Shown piece by piece: positions 43,437 to 54,599 of a DNA stretch of 64,000 bases. The first letter of the stretch is position 1; every line of letters starts with the position of its first letter. The position numbers and the translations under genes were made by a program. The stretch is from NCBI GenBank assembly GCA_021399435.1, contig JAJTUP010000017.1, positions 496,001 through 560,000 on the forward strand. The letters run 5' to 3'. The notes beneath the pieces were generated by a model that was not told the DNA's origin, did not search any database, and worked only from the letters and a program-made list of their open reading frames with translations. Source of the DNA: Diaporthe sp. PMI_573. Lineage: Eukaryota; Ascomycota; Sordariomycetes; Diaporthales; Diaporthaceae.

Positions 43437-44168
43437 CTCTAAGGCCGGAAAGGAGACGTACAAGGAGGTGAGAACTATCGCAAAACGAGAGCAAATGATT
43501 GATGGTCATGAAGTTGGTGGCTTAAATGCCAAATCCTTAAAAGCCGCGCTTGTTATTGTTCTCCGCTAAGTTACTATGGGGATAAACAACGCGCTTGGAT
43601 TCCCTGACGGCTGCCGACGGTCGGCCATCGTCGCACCTCCCCATACGATCCTCGAATGAGAGTTCAGATAACGAAAACGTGTCCAAGGCCAGAGTAGCTG
43701 TCCGGGCGTCGGTCAGTCGATCAGTTCCGCTGTCGGCGAGCCCCATGTCGATTGAGCCAGAAAGACCGGCGAGATCTCTGCTAGTTTGACATTTGGGCAA
43801 GGGGAACGACCGCCAAGCTGGGATAACTATCAGGATGTAATGTTACAGTTCGTAATTACGAGCAGTGTGCTCAAGTCGAGCGGGACTGCCAAGCAATGCA
43901 ACAGGCTAGAATCCTCCGTCAGTCCCACAAGTATCATGTTATCTGATGGATCTGATAAAATTTCCATCGCTAGTCAGCTTCATGTGCCGCCGATGCTGAT
44001 ATCGATGGGCTCACAAAATTCGAGGCCAGGATTCCCACCCATGCGGTATAAACCGAAAGATCACATCCTTCAATAACTTGATCCAGAACAATTTCTCCAT
44101 TTCACAAGCCTCTCAAAGTTGCGTTCTGCTCACTGTTGTCTGTTTCTTTTCTCCTGGGAACACCCGCC
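43437..44168. promoter_or_regulatory. Intergenic promoter region of two divergent MFS genes
   Basis: 732 bp separate the start codons of two oppositely transcribed transporters. No coding signal and no certain TATA element. Shared control is plausible only from the layout. Confidence 0.45.
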
Positions 44169-46022
44169 ATGACGATGGAGCTCGGCAAAGTCGTCGCAGT
44201 CGGCTCGGACGAGACCCCTCGTATGTCCGAGGGCCTTGACGCCAAAAAGGACGGAGTGACGATCACTGCCAACCCCGATTCTGCGCAGGATGAGGGTGAT
44301 GCTGCTTCAGACCATAGCAGCCTCCGGCCGCCGCCATTGACGTGGAAATTGGCAGCCATCCTCCTTGTCACATTTATCGGCTTTGGATCACAATGGAGTG
44401 GAGGTATTACGGGAGCAATGAAGACGACGATGAAGAAGGAGATGAAAATCGACAACACACAATTTGCCCTGCTGGAAGCGAGCGAGGATTTCATGGTCAC
44501 GGCTCTCATGTTGGTCAGCGGGATCGTGACTGATCGTATCGGTGGTGCAGGTTAGTGATCGTCTTCTAACATTTATCCGCGTATTTTATCCGCGTATCCT
44601 TTATACGTTGACACATGCCTTAGGTGCCATGCTCTATGGGAACGCTATCTTCTCTGTCGGGGCTATACTCGTCGCGGGAGCTGCCCAGACCCGCTCATAC
44701 AAGTTCATGGTCGCTGGGCGTGTTGTCCAGGCCCTCGGAGATATTGCGACTCAAGTCGCCCAGTACAAGGTTTTCTCCTCGTGGTTCGCTCCAGGAAATG
44801 GCTTCGCTTCGACACTGGGCTTTGAGCTAGGCATTGGCAAGATTGGCGCGTTTGCTGGCAAGTCGTCTGCCAACATTATTGCTGCTCGAACTGGAAACTT
44901 TGCTTGGGTCTTCTGGATCGCCGTGTTTATGAATCTCTTCACAAATGTTATGACAATTGTGTTTTACTTCTTCACGAAAGTCGCCAACTCAAAGTTCCAT
45001 GGAGTACGGGATCCTGCCACTGGCCAGATCCTCAAAGAGAAATCCAAGAAATTCGAGTTTAGGAAGGTTCTCGAGTTACCGTGGTCGTTCTGGGCTATAC
45101 AGTCATATTCGCTATTCGAAACTAGCACAGCTATTGTGTTCCTACAAAACGTCACCGAACTTGCTGAGCAGAGGTTCGGCGTTAGTTCCATCACTGCAGG
45201 GTGGTACACGGCAACCTCTCAGTATGCAGGTAAGTTACACCGAACCGTGCTCTAGCCAGCTACGAGCTTGACAAGCTAATCAAGAGAAGGATTCTTCATC
45301 GTACCACTACTCGGTGTCTTTCTCGACATGTATGGCAACCGCATTTCTATCCGTAAGTAAAAGAAAAGGGCCGGTGACGTAACAATAGGACTCTTATTGA
45401 TATGTTGTCGCAGTGGTATTCTGCGGAGTTGGCATGTTTACATCCATGCTTCTTCTGTGCTTCGGCGGTAACGTGACCGGAGCCGCTGCATCCTTGGGCG
45501 TGTTTGCTTTTGCGTACTGCTTTGGTCCCACGACCATTATTGACAGCATCCGCACATCGCTTTGGGAGCCCTCCGCATTCGGTTCTGCCTATGCACTAAA
45601 GATTACCATGAATAATGCGTGAGCTGGTCTCATCACCCTTGAAGGCGAAGAAGTTTACTGATCAGACCAACAGAATGAACATTATTGTACGGGTTATTAC
45701 TGGTGTCATTCAGGACCGCGATCATAACTCATATGACAATGTGGTTATCGTATACGCTGTCCTCGCCGGTGTGTCAGTGTTTGTGTCACTTGTGCTCGCC
45801 ACCATAGCTTGGAGAACGGTGGACCTAAGACACCTACAATGGACTCGCAAGCAGCGCATGGCCAGATTTGAAATCCTCCAAGAGCGAAGAAGGCGCTTCT
45901 TCGAAGAGGACGGTCGAAAAAATAAGACTATCTCTATGGCAGCATTTGGAGCTTGCATGTTACTCATTCTGGGGAGTTGGTGTGGTTACTTCTGGGGAGT
46001 TGCCACAGGAAATAATTCGTGA
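44169..46022 (+). CDS. MFS transporter, MFSD1-like (534 aa, five exons)
   Basis: Major facilitator resembling the MFSD1 group, whose animal members export dipeptides from lysosomes; a vacuolar or endosomal role is conceivable. Exons: 44169-44550, 44624-45229, 45290-45352, 45414-45618 and 45674-46022; all joins fall where the family sequence continues (GGAGAMLYG, YAGFFIVPLL, NRISILVFCG, MNNAMNII). Start at the ATG at 44169 (a second ATG follows six bases later). A polar N-terminus of about 55 residues precedes twelve predicted helices. Characteristic segments are TLGFELGIGKIGAFAGKS, SLFETSTAIVFLQN, TELAEQRF and GPTTIIDSIRTS. The substrate is not readable. Confidence 0.92.
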
Positions 46023-46693
46023 GCTCAGGATATCAGAATTCAGGGCAATACCGATGATAGAATTGAGAAATTCCTGTAAACCCCTATATTTGTTGACTCG
46101 CTTCCGCAATCCCGCGACCAATGCATCCTTCAAACTGTGCCACAGTGTACCCCTATTCCGCTCTGATTGAGGAAGCAGGATGATGCTGTCGCGCAATCCG
46201 GAGCAAAAGGTCGACGGCGATATTCGCAATGTCTCGATGGTGACACGCAGGTATGAGGTATGCAGCTGTTGATGAGTTGGCCTTGGTGGATCTCGCGTCC
46301 GGGGGGGATGTGGACCTCGTTTCGGAGGCGAGACGGGAATATGCTTATGTACTCCGGGACACATACAAGAACATGCCCCCGCCCTGAGACGAAATAACAT
46401 GACAGGGCCAGCGTTGCCATCTGCATACTTCATGGGGCGAAAAGCCAGATTGCATTGCACAAGCAGATGGTTTTGAGGTTGACAAACCGTCTGAAAGACG
46501 ATGTCGTTGGAAAATGCTAACAATGAGGGCCTAGCTGTCAATGAGTGAAGAAGGATATTACTCACAGGCCTTCTGGGGAATTTCACATGCAACCGCATAG
46601 ACTGCATCAACCAGATTGGTCAGAACTTAAGGCTGTCGGTAGTAAAGATTTGTAGAGCGAGAATCTATCTCAGAATGCCCAAAAGTTTCGAAT
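46023..46693. other. Intergenic region
   Basis: No supported gene in 670 bp. A long minus-strand open frame (45960-46610) overlaps the end of the transporter and has no domain; I treat it as chance. Confidence 0.5.
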
Positions 46694-46905
46694 CTAGCAG
46701 ACAATATGTCCTCCATCACCGAGAATATCCCAGCCATTGATGTAGCCTCCGGCCCGGTGTGAAAGAAGAACTATAGCTTCAGTGAGCTCCTCACAATTAC
46801 CCATCCTAACAAGCGGGTTTAGACCCAGCCAGACATTCTTCGCCTCGTTGAGTCCCTCACCCTCATTCAGAATCGTATCCACATACCCTGGACTGATACT
46901 TCAAC
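46694..46905 (-). pseudogene. C-terminal fragment of a short-chain dehydrogenase/reductase
   Basis: About 70 codons read like the end of a classical SDR: SPGYVDT, then NPLVRMGNCEELTEAIVLL, then a helix and YINGWDILGDGGH just before the stop. Nothing upstream (to 47.06 kb) supplies the Rossmann loop, catalytic Ser or YxxxK, and a TGA lies directly before the fragment. It is therefore a truncated relic, not a gene. The C-terminal stop is original. Confidence 0.8.
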
Positions 46906-47063
46906 CCCTGTTATACTTAGTCATCAGATCCGTCATCTCGCCTGCTAAAAGAATGATAGTACAACAACAGGCTGTTTGTTTGCACCCGCTAATCCCAGGG
47001 ACCACCATATACGCCCTATCATCACAAAGGTCTGAGAACCTTACCATACCCAAAACCCACAAG

Positions 47064-48453
47064 ATGACCGACAACTGCGACCGGGCGACAGCTCACAGCG
47101 CATTCTTCACCGTCCTGCCGCTCGAGGTGCGAATCTCCATCCTCACCGCCGCCTTCGGGGGCAGGACGGTGCACGTTCAGCAGTGCCGATCTTGGGAAGT
47201 CCAACCACCCCAGGCTCAATACACAGCACAAAGCATGGCAGTCAGTAATACAAGTGTCACGAATCAGGGGCTCTATATCGTTACTACGCTCTTTTTAGCT
47301 TAGCACCATTAGTCCCCGAGCATATAACCATGCTCAGAGCCCCCCATTGTCTATAGATTAGAATACCAGTTCACTTGCTCTATTCGATAGCCCTGCTCGA
47401 AACCGTGACAACAAGGCAATGGCTGAGAGGGATGTTCGCAAAGAGGACGAAGGAGAAGAGGGAGCAGGCACGACCATTGCGACGCGACAAGCGTTGGTGC
47501 GGGTGTATATGCTATCGCCTGCCTGACGTTGCGGTGGGGACCTCTCCAGCTGCAGATTCTTGTCTGGCTGACCTGAAGCCGGAGGCAACCCCCCGTGACG
47601 GTCGTTGGTCGTGCCTAAATCCGCCAGAAGTGCCACCCGAGCTTGCCATCGGGGCCATTGGCTGGCTTCTTACGTGCCGGAGAGCGTAAGTCACTACCCC
47701 TCTATTCGACGTCTTTCAGTTCGGCGACTTCCAAGCCCCCAACATTTTATATTATCACTGACGGTGCCGTTCAGGTACAACGAGGGTATGGAGATCCTCT
47801 ACAAGACCAACACCTTCCACATCCGCACTCCAACCCTCTGCGTATTTGGAGGTTTCATCCATCAAATCCCCCAGATAGGCCGGCCCTATATCACTTCTGT
47901 GCAATTTGTCTTAGACCGGCGATTTCTCAGCCAGAAAGACTTTGCTATCTTACTAAAAGTAGATGCTTCTGAATTAGACATCTTGAAGAGAGTGCTATCC
48001 TCTCTTCCTAGCCTAATGCCCAACTTACAGAAGCTATATGTCGGGTTTTATCCTGACACATGTCTACTGGACAACTGTACAGGTGGAAGTAACCTCTATT
48101 ATGAGTGTACGAAGCCCCTTGTTAGCCTAGTGGAGGCCACAGCCCGCGAGTTGGGGCAACTGGGAAGGGTCTTTGACCTTGAGCTGGGACTCCCTTCAAC
48201 GCCGTTTGACCGGTATCGCCATGAAGCTGTAATACAGCATTGCAAAGTAGGGCTCCCGGGGTGGAAGCCGGGAATGCCAAGCAAATACTCCTACCATTCG
48301 AGGCATCGACTCTTTTGGCCCGCTCCGAACCGGGGGCCCGATACAGAGTCAGGAAGCAGCATTAGGGGAGAGGGGCCTAGCGTTGGATATTGGATCTCTG
48401 AGTCCCAGTACGACCATCTGAGAGACCGCCCAACAGCATGTTTTGGAACCTGA
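47064..48453 (+). CDS. DUF7730-like / F-box-like fungal protein (about 384 aa, three exons)
   Basis: Function unknown; this family has an F-box-like PLEVR start and a 'TCR...Y-E--EILY-TNTFH' core. Exons are 47064-47244, 47391-47685 and 47775-48453. The second splice is firm (phase 2, branch CACTGACGG), giving LLTCRRA then YNEGMEILYKTNTFHIRTP. The first is weaker: donor A|GTAATA at 47245 and acceptor GATAG at 47390 close the frame over 146 nt, but other borders are possible. Recognisable parts are FFTVLPLEVRISILTAAFGG near residue 14 and a Leu-rich middle. The paralogues of such genes are numerous and fast evolving in ascomycetes. Confidence 0.6.
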
Positions 48454-49321
48454 AGGATAGCTGTCCAGCTAGTTTCATAGGTCTGTGTTGGACTTCTTTT
48501 GTCCATATTGAAGAGAACATGTGTTACCTTAGACTCAGAACCTTATGTTCTAATTCAACGGCAGAAAGAACCCTGATGCTAGCTAAATTTGACAGAAATA
48601 TTACGTGGGGAGAACAACGAAAGAAGCAGCGTTAAAACGTAGTACGGAAATCCCGAACCTCGTGCGGTGTCATACATACCAATTTTCGTATAATGTCAAA
48701 AGCCAGGTGGAGGTTCCGGGGGGAAAGCCGAATAAATCATATTAGCAGGTGATCAATACAACGTCACCAAGCATGACATGAGGCGGGTTCCCCGCAGTCT
48801 GGGGACAGAAAGGAGATCTCTCTCTGCATCCGAACCGAATGTCACCCATCCGAACCGAGGAGTGTGTCTAGCTGCTCTCCACAGCTTCTCGCGGCCTGAC
48901 TTCCTGTTGAATTACACTGCAGAGGAATTGGGGAAGTGGAACCAGCTTCTGTATACGGCCTTGCTTGCCTATTGATGCCACTTTCCCTCCTTCGGCACCA
49001 CCTGGACGTCGGCAACCCTTGCCCCTTTGATGGAAGTAGGCAAGGCAACCGCGGCGATGAGAGGCATTATACGAGAAATATCACATTTGCGTACCATTCA
49101 CTTGCTCTGGGCGTTCCTGCTCCACATCAAAGTCTATCCCACAAACGGTATTTGATGCATCATATATAGCCTGAAGCACCTGGGCAATCTCTTAAAGAAA
49201 GACGCCCTCGTGCTCAGAATACAAATAGACCCAGCCCACGAACGAGATGGTGCAAGCTGTTTTCCCTCTATAAACACCTCGGGTTCCCATCTTTATCAGA
49301 CGACGCCGCAAAGTTGCAAGT
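48454..49321. other. Intergenic region
   Basis: No supported gene in 870 bp; right end is the promoter of the DUF1593 gene. Confidence 0.5.
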
Positions 49322-50924
49322 ATGGCTGCCTTCCGCTATCTGCTCTGCGCGTTGACCCTTCTTTGGTACCCCACATCTTTTCATCATGTCATTGCCGAAT
49401 CAATTCAGTGTGACGCTGGCCTGGGCTCAGCTCCAAACTCAACCAATGCATCCCCGTCCCATGTCAAGCCACGAGTATTCATCCTGTCCGATATTCTGAA
49501 TGAGCCAGATGATTCTATGTCCCTGGTCCGTCTGCTCGTGTATTCGAACCTCCTGGACATACGCGGTCTTTGTGCCACTACCTCCTTTTTCTTGCAAAAC
49601 GCTACTCATCCTGAGGAGATGAGAAAGATCGTCGTGGCGTATGGAACCGTGGTCGATAATCTCAATCGGCACGTCTCTGCAGAGTTTCAGTTTAGCCCCT
49701 CGGAGAAGCTTCTGCCTCTGGTGACTTCTGGGCCGGTGGTGAGCGGCATAATTCATGATCCGTCCTTGCGCGAACCACAGTCAACTAAATCACAACTTAT
49801 AGGTCTATGGAATCGGAGCCCTCAACGCTTCTCTTAGCGAAGGAGCTCAGCGACTGATAGATGCCCTGGAGGAGTCTTCAGAGCCTTTGCATGTTAGCAT
49901 CTGGGGCGGCGCAAACACCTTAGCACAAGCCCTTCAACAAATCAACACGTTGAGCACGCCCGACCATGCTGCTTTGCTCCGCTCGCGGCTACGTGTGTAT
50001 GCTATCTCAGATCAAGACGCTACTGGCACATGGATACAAGCTCAGTGGCCGGACATTTTTTACGTCTCAAGCGTGCATGGCTTTCTCCAATTCGACGCTG
50101 CGACTTGGCTTGGAATGAACACCGACGACAACGGATTTGCCAACACGACCAAAGTCAGGGACGACTGGGTGACTCCAAACATTCGTGTAGGAGCCCTAGG
50201 TGCAGTCTACCCAATGATCGAGTTTGGTCTAGAAGGAGACACTCCAAGTTTCCTGTGGCTGATCCCTAATGGCCTATCGGATCCCGAGAGACCAGACTTG
50301 GGAGGCTGGGGTGGTCGATATACCCAGGTCGTTGGACTAGATGGCTTCAATATGTATGGAAGTGTATCCGATGTGGTATATTTCCCGGACGGGACGCAGT
50401 ATGACAGTATAAAGGCGACAATCTGGCGCTGGAGGGACGCCATACAAGACGATTTCGCGGCGAGGATGCAGTGGACGTTGAACCGCAGCATCAGCGAAGT
50501 ATCCCATCCGCCTATGGTCAACGTGAACGGCTCCGTGGGCCCTAGCTCACTGAGTTTCCAACTGGGAGCCAACCAATCAATCATCCTGGACGCCGGAGAA
50601 ACCTGCGATGCTGACCATCCCGCGGATCTAAGTCAACTAGATCTCCAGTGGTTCGCATACCCACTGCCGGCAGGATTTAATCCACAGCAAGCGCTCTCAA
50701 TCCGCCCTCTTGCGCCTCCCCCGGGAACCGATGGGATTCTCGCAGTCAACGAAGCTGGATTTACCAACGTCACGCTTGGGACAAGAGTTGAGGTGTCACT
50801 CACAACAAACAACGGACCTTTGATGTACGGTCAAGAATGGACCATCATCTTACAAGTTCGCACAACAAACGGACCTTACCCCATCCGCCGTTACAAAAGA
50901 ATCGCCATCAAACCAGTATCGTGA
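49322..50924 (+). CDS. Secreted DUF1593 protein, nucleoside-hydrolase-like (512 aa, two exons)
   Basis: The N-terminal domain resembles inosine-uridine nucleoside hydrolases; relatives in bacteria and fungi are linked to plant polysaccharide use, but no reaction is established for this type. Exons are 49322-49738 and 49803-50924 with a 64-nt intron (GTGAGC...TTATAG) in phase 0. A signal peptide covers about residues 1-25. RVFILSDILNEPDDSMSLVR (about 50-70) has the Asp cluster in the place where nucleoside hydrolases bind Ca2+. HVSIWGGANTLAQAL follows at about 170-184. The C-terminal 150 residues look like a beta-sandwich (VNVNGSVGPSSLSFQLGANQ onward), as in the DUF1593 plus DUF4... architecture. 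Single-copy, no operon-like partner. Confidence 0.87.
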
Positions 50925-51214
50925 GGGGATCGATTTACAATAGTAGCTGACCAATTCAGACTTTCTGGGTAACTTCATAGGTTGGTGAAGACCTATGGGG
51001 TTCTTCGTGTCCAGGTCGGGTATCAGCTCCACAATACACGTTGGACGGTAACCATTGTGTGTTCTGAGAAATGAAGGAAACGAGGACGTTGGAAGGGGGC
51101 TTGCTTGATAATATGTATGGTAGTCTTTTATTTCAGAATACTTTCAAGCCAGAAACTGCACATATCACGTAGTGAGAGGAGCCGCCTATTTATAATTGTA
51201 TTTGAATATGCCAC
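50925..51214. other. Short intergenic region before the MFS relic
   Basis: About 290 bp holding the 3' end of the DUF1593 gene. Nothing else is visible. Confidence 0.4.
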
Positions 51215-51765
51215 CACACCAGGAATTTGATCGGGCCTGTTCTGGGGGGTGTTCTGGGAGGTATTCTAGCGGATCCAGGAGCACTCTATCCGTCCATTTT
51301 CCCACTGAATTCCTCGCTGGCAAAACATCGCTTTCTTTTGTCTAACCTTGACGTCGAGATTCTGCAAGCTATGAGCTGGATTGCCGCCTTCCTGTTTCTC
51401 CCAAAGACTCACCCACAGGTGGTCGGAAACCCGGATCCAGGCCTGGCAATTAGCCGAGCGCTCTCGGAGCTATTAGATCCAGGCTTCACAGCGTCCGGGG
51501 GGTTTTCATGCCCATGTTAAAATTCAAGCCGAAGAGAATGATGCCGATAGAAACCCGGCAACCGAGACCCCCACGACAGGTCCCGAGCACTGCCATGAGT
51601 TGGAAGATACGGATGCAAACGAGGGTGATCCTTCGCACAATGCAACTTCCGATGCGAGTATTCACACTCACAGGTCATTATGCGAATCCTATCTGTGTCT
51701 CTCTTCGCATTCCGCAAGGTCGCATTCGATACATTTATGCCAACATTTCTGGCCGCCCCGACCTC
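51215..51765 (+). pseudogene. Relic of an MFS transporter related to the gene at 41.7-43.4 kb
   Basis: After an acceptor-like CACCAG the frame reads NLIGPVLGGVLGGILADPGA and then LPKTHPQVVGNPDPGLAIS, matching helices 5-6 and the central loop of a DHA-type MFS protein. A stop follows at about 51520. In other frames, a polar loop and RILSVSLFAFRKVAFDTF (near 51.68-51.73 kb) continue into what would be helix 7. The first four helices and the C-terminal half are absent; the sequence ends where the AT-rich repeat zone begins. At least two frame changes and truncation at both ends make it non-functional. Confidence 0.8.
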
Positions 51766-52242
51766 CGCTGATTTGACACACGAAGATGCACGAAACGCTT
51801 ATTAATGAATGCGGATATTCGCGCCCAAAAAAATGGATGGCGCGCCCAATTTCATGACTAAGCAGCGCTGCAGCCAATCAGAGCCTCCTATTTCAACCTC
51901 CTTCACCACCCATCATGGTGCGTTTTGCAGCCTCAACCATATATACTACGAAACCTCCTTTACCTACCAACTTTAACCTACCTACCAACTATTAATACCT
52001 TGTCTAATCAACTTTTACTTTGTAAAATTAATTAATTCGGCATTAAAACTATATTCTCGCTATTTAGATATCAAATCTATAATATTATAGCAATATTAGA
52101 GGTCCCAGATTACTTAGAGCTCTAGACACAGTGGCAGGTTGATTGTTATAACTAGAACACCAATATTACCGCTATAAACTACTACCGCCTAGTACTTTCT
52201 AACCCTCCTACCTTTCTAAGACTTTTTAATAATGGATATTGT
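51766..52242. other. Border of the AT-rich repeat zone
   Basis: No gene. Base composition drops sharply to AT-rich at about 51.95 kb, with runs of ATTAATA and short TA-rich words. It is probably mutated repeat DNA of unknown identity. Confidence 0.5.
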
Positions 52243-52858
52243 TGAATGGCCTTTGCCATATGGCGTAATGTACGTACGTACGTGTCTATGCAATTAGTTC
52301 TGAATTCGTTGATGTCTGTCTAAACTATGAAACAAGCGGGGAAGCTTACACACAGACCTCTTAGGTCTGCATACACTCCCTTGCTGGATTAGTCATCATC
52401 CCTAGCCAAGATGGCTATGTACAATCAGCCTCAGTGCTATTCCAACACTAGGAGTCTTTTGTTTTCTGATCGCATACTCTTTTTGGCCTAGCAGAGCAAG
52501 TTAAATTACTCGTACGCTTTTTCTCCATAACAAAAGAAAATCACACTGCTAGGTAGGTTGGGCTGCCCTTCGTGTAGTATAAGTGAACCACCACTGGTAG
52601 TCCACACTAAACGTTTTTCGCACCAACTTCTCAACCTTACTTTCAGCCCTTCCTTGCCTGCCTTCCTACCAGCTTTTTCACCGTACAAACCAGAAGTCGC
52701 AGGAAGGGGCTGCTGTCTGTAACTTACCCATACGAGTAATCTCGTCCTTATCAGGTAAGGTAGTCTGTACACAATGCCCTTCTGGTGCTAGCATAAAAAC
52801 CTCACGCCTTTTGCCCTCTACTTCAACCTTCCCTCTTCCTCTTCTCTATCACACAACA

Positions 52859-52891
<33 letters not shown>

Positions 52892-53760
52892 ACACCTTGT
52901 ATATCGTGTAATCCAAAACATCTTTAAAACTTACCCCCCCATCGTTACCAAATCTTTCGCATAATGTCTAATCGTGGTTCTTCGTACAGCCCTCGCGGGT
53001 TGCCTCTCTCTCTATACGCTTTGCCTATGCCTACATCTGCCGTTATGGTACCTATCCCTGCTCTACAGGCAGGCCCTGCCTAGTCTCCTCTCACGCCTCT
53101 CTTCAATACTTTGACATATATTCCTAATCTAACTATAAGCTGTTAAATTATAACCCTCCTAACTAATTACTTTCTAAATTATACTTTCCTGGCCTCCCTT
53201 ATTATTAATATCTATATAACCCTTTTCCCACTATTATTCCTGCTTTAACATTTTTAAAGAACACTAAGTATATAATTACTATACTCCCCTTATATAATAT
53301 TTAAATACTGTGTAATATTAATATATAGCTAGTTAATATTATTACCTATATTATTTATTGTCTGAGCTACTATTACGCGATCTTAATTTAGTCATATAGT
53401 TAGAATGGTAATTAATGTACTAAATACTTACATGGTTTGCCTAATATATGCTGGTTTGAAGAGTGTTTTTGGCTACCTAGATTTCAGGGGGGTGCTTGTA
53501 TAGGTTGCATCTAGTAGTTGCAGGGTCGCTAGTACCCTTATTATAAGAACTACTAGCCGTGTAGAGCCTGTACTCGTAGAGAAGGTTGTGGAGGTTGTAG
53601 TGGCCGTAGTGGTAGAAATAGTCTAGATAATAGTAGCCTGGGACCCTCTTATAGCCTAGTAACCTTAGAGGACATTAAGTAAGAGATTAAGTAGGAGGAT
53701 AAGGGTTTCCTAATTAATTTATATACCTTTAGATATATAGTTAAGTAGGTATGTCCTAGG
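52243..53760 (+). mobile_element. Probable remnant of a plus-strand LTR retroelement
   Basis: A less AT-rich block from about 52.24 to 53.08 kb begins TGTTGAATGG, as LTRs often do. It carries a CT/CA-rich leader and then an ATG at 52964 with 39 codons (MSNRGSSYSPRGLPLSLYAL onward) ended by a TAG that may have been CAG. The following 650 bp are very AT-rich, and 53.5-53.65 kb reads as an Arg/Gly-rich stretch broken by stops. The gag start and the transposon origin are inferred; I found no second LTR copy in the window. Confidence 0.35.
52857..52890. repeat. Compound (TC)n(AC)n microsatellite
   Basis: About nine CT units run directly into about seven CA units, in the leader of the probable LTR element. 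Confidence 0.9.
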
Positions 53761-53924
53761 TCTTAGGTTTATATAATAATTTTCCTATATACTATAACTA
53801 AAATTTAATTCTCCTCTTACTACTTTTCTTTATATAAATACTCCCTGGTAATTATGAAAAGTTTCCTATTGTATGGTTGCTAAATCTTATAGCTAGCCTT
53901 GTATAATCCTCTTAGGTCCTAAGT

Positions 53925-54235
53925 ATAGTCTTTAAGGTCTATTATATGGCCTAAGGTATCCTGGTTCTGTCCTGAGGGGTCCTGACCATATCCTGAGGTA
54001 TCCTGGTTATGTCCTTGTGCGTCCTAAAGTATCCTGGCCATATTCTTTGTATGTCCTGAAGTGTCCTGGCCATGTCTTTTATATATTCTAGGTCTGTCCT
54101 GAGCCTGTCCTGGCTGTGTCCTTTGTATGTCTTTATGCTGTCCTGTAGCTATCCTGGGCCTGTCTATTATGCGTCCTGGGCCTGTCTCCTTTCAGTCCTT
54201 AAGTTTTTGTGTAGCTGTCCTGTAGCTTTTTCTTC
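53925..54235. repeat. Degenerate minisatellite based on GTCCTGGCCAT-like units
   Basis: About 300 bp in which TCCTG recurs roughly every 10-20 bases, in the forms GTCCTGAGG, ATCCTGGCCAT, GTCCTGGGCCTGTC and GTCCTTTGTATGTC. Units vary in length and sequence, so it is an old, eroded array. It has no long open frame and lies between two retroelement remnants. Confidence 0.75.
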
Positions 54236-54599
54236 TTGTCCTTGTACCCTCTAGTTAAGCACCTTTTCCCTTATTTCTTCTAGCTGAGGTATTCTATGTA
54301 TACCTCTACCCTGATCTTTAATATATTTGTTGAGATTAGCTTTTCTAATGCTTTATTTGGTGCCTTCTTTGTATAAGCATTAGCTAGGTTGTCTTTCCTA
54401 TTGATCTACTATACTTTAGAAATTTCTTTCTTTTTATATACTTCCCTTAATAATATAATGTTAATTATTAGTCTCTTCTTATCTATTATACCTAGCCTAA
54501 CTAGATAGTTGTATAATAATCTTAAATCTATATAAATAATAACTAGAATTCTTAGCATTTTTAGATAGTTTATTACCTAGTTTAGTATCGTACTAAGTA

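Noticed and set aside
45960..46610. 216-codon minus-strand frame
   Set aside because: It begins inside non-coding DNA, ends antisense to the last exon of the MFSD1-like gene, and shows no domain.
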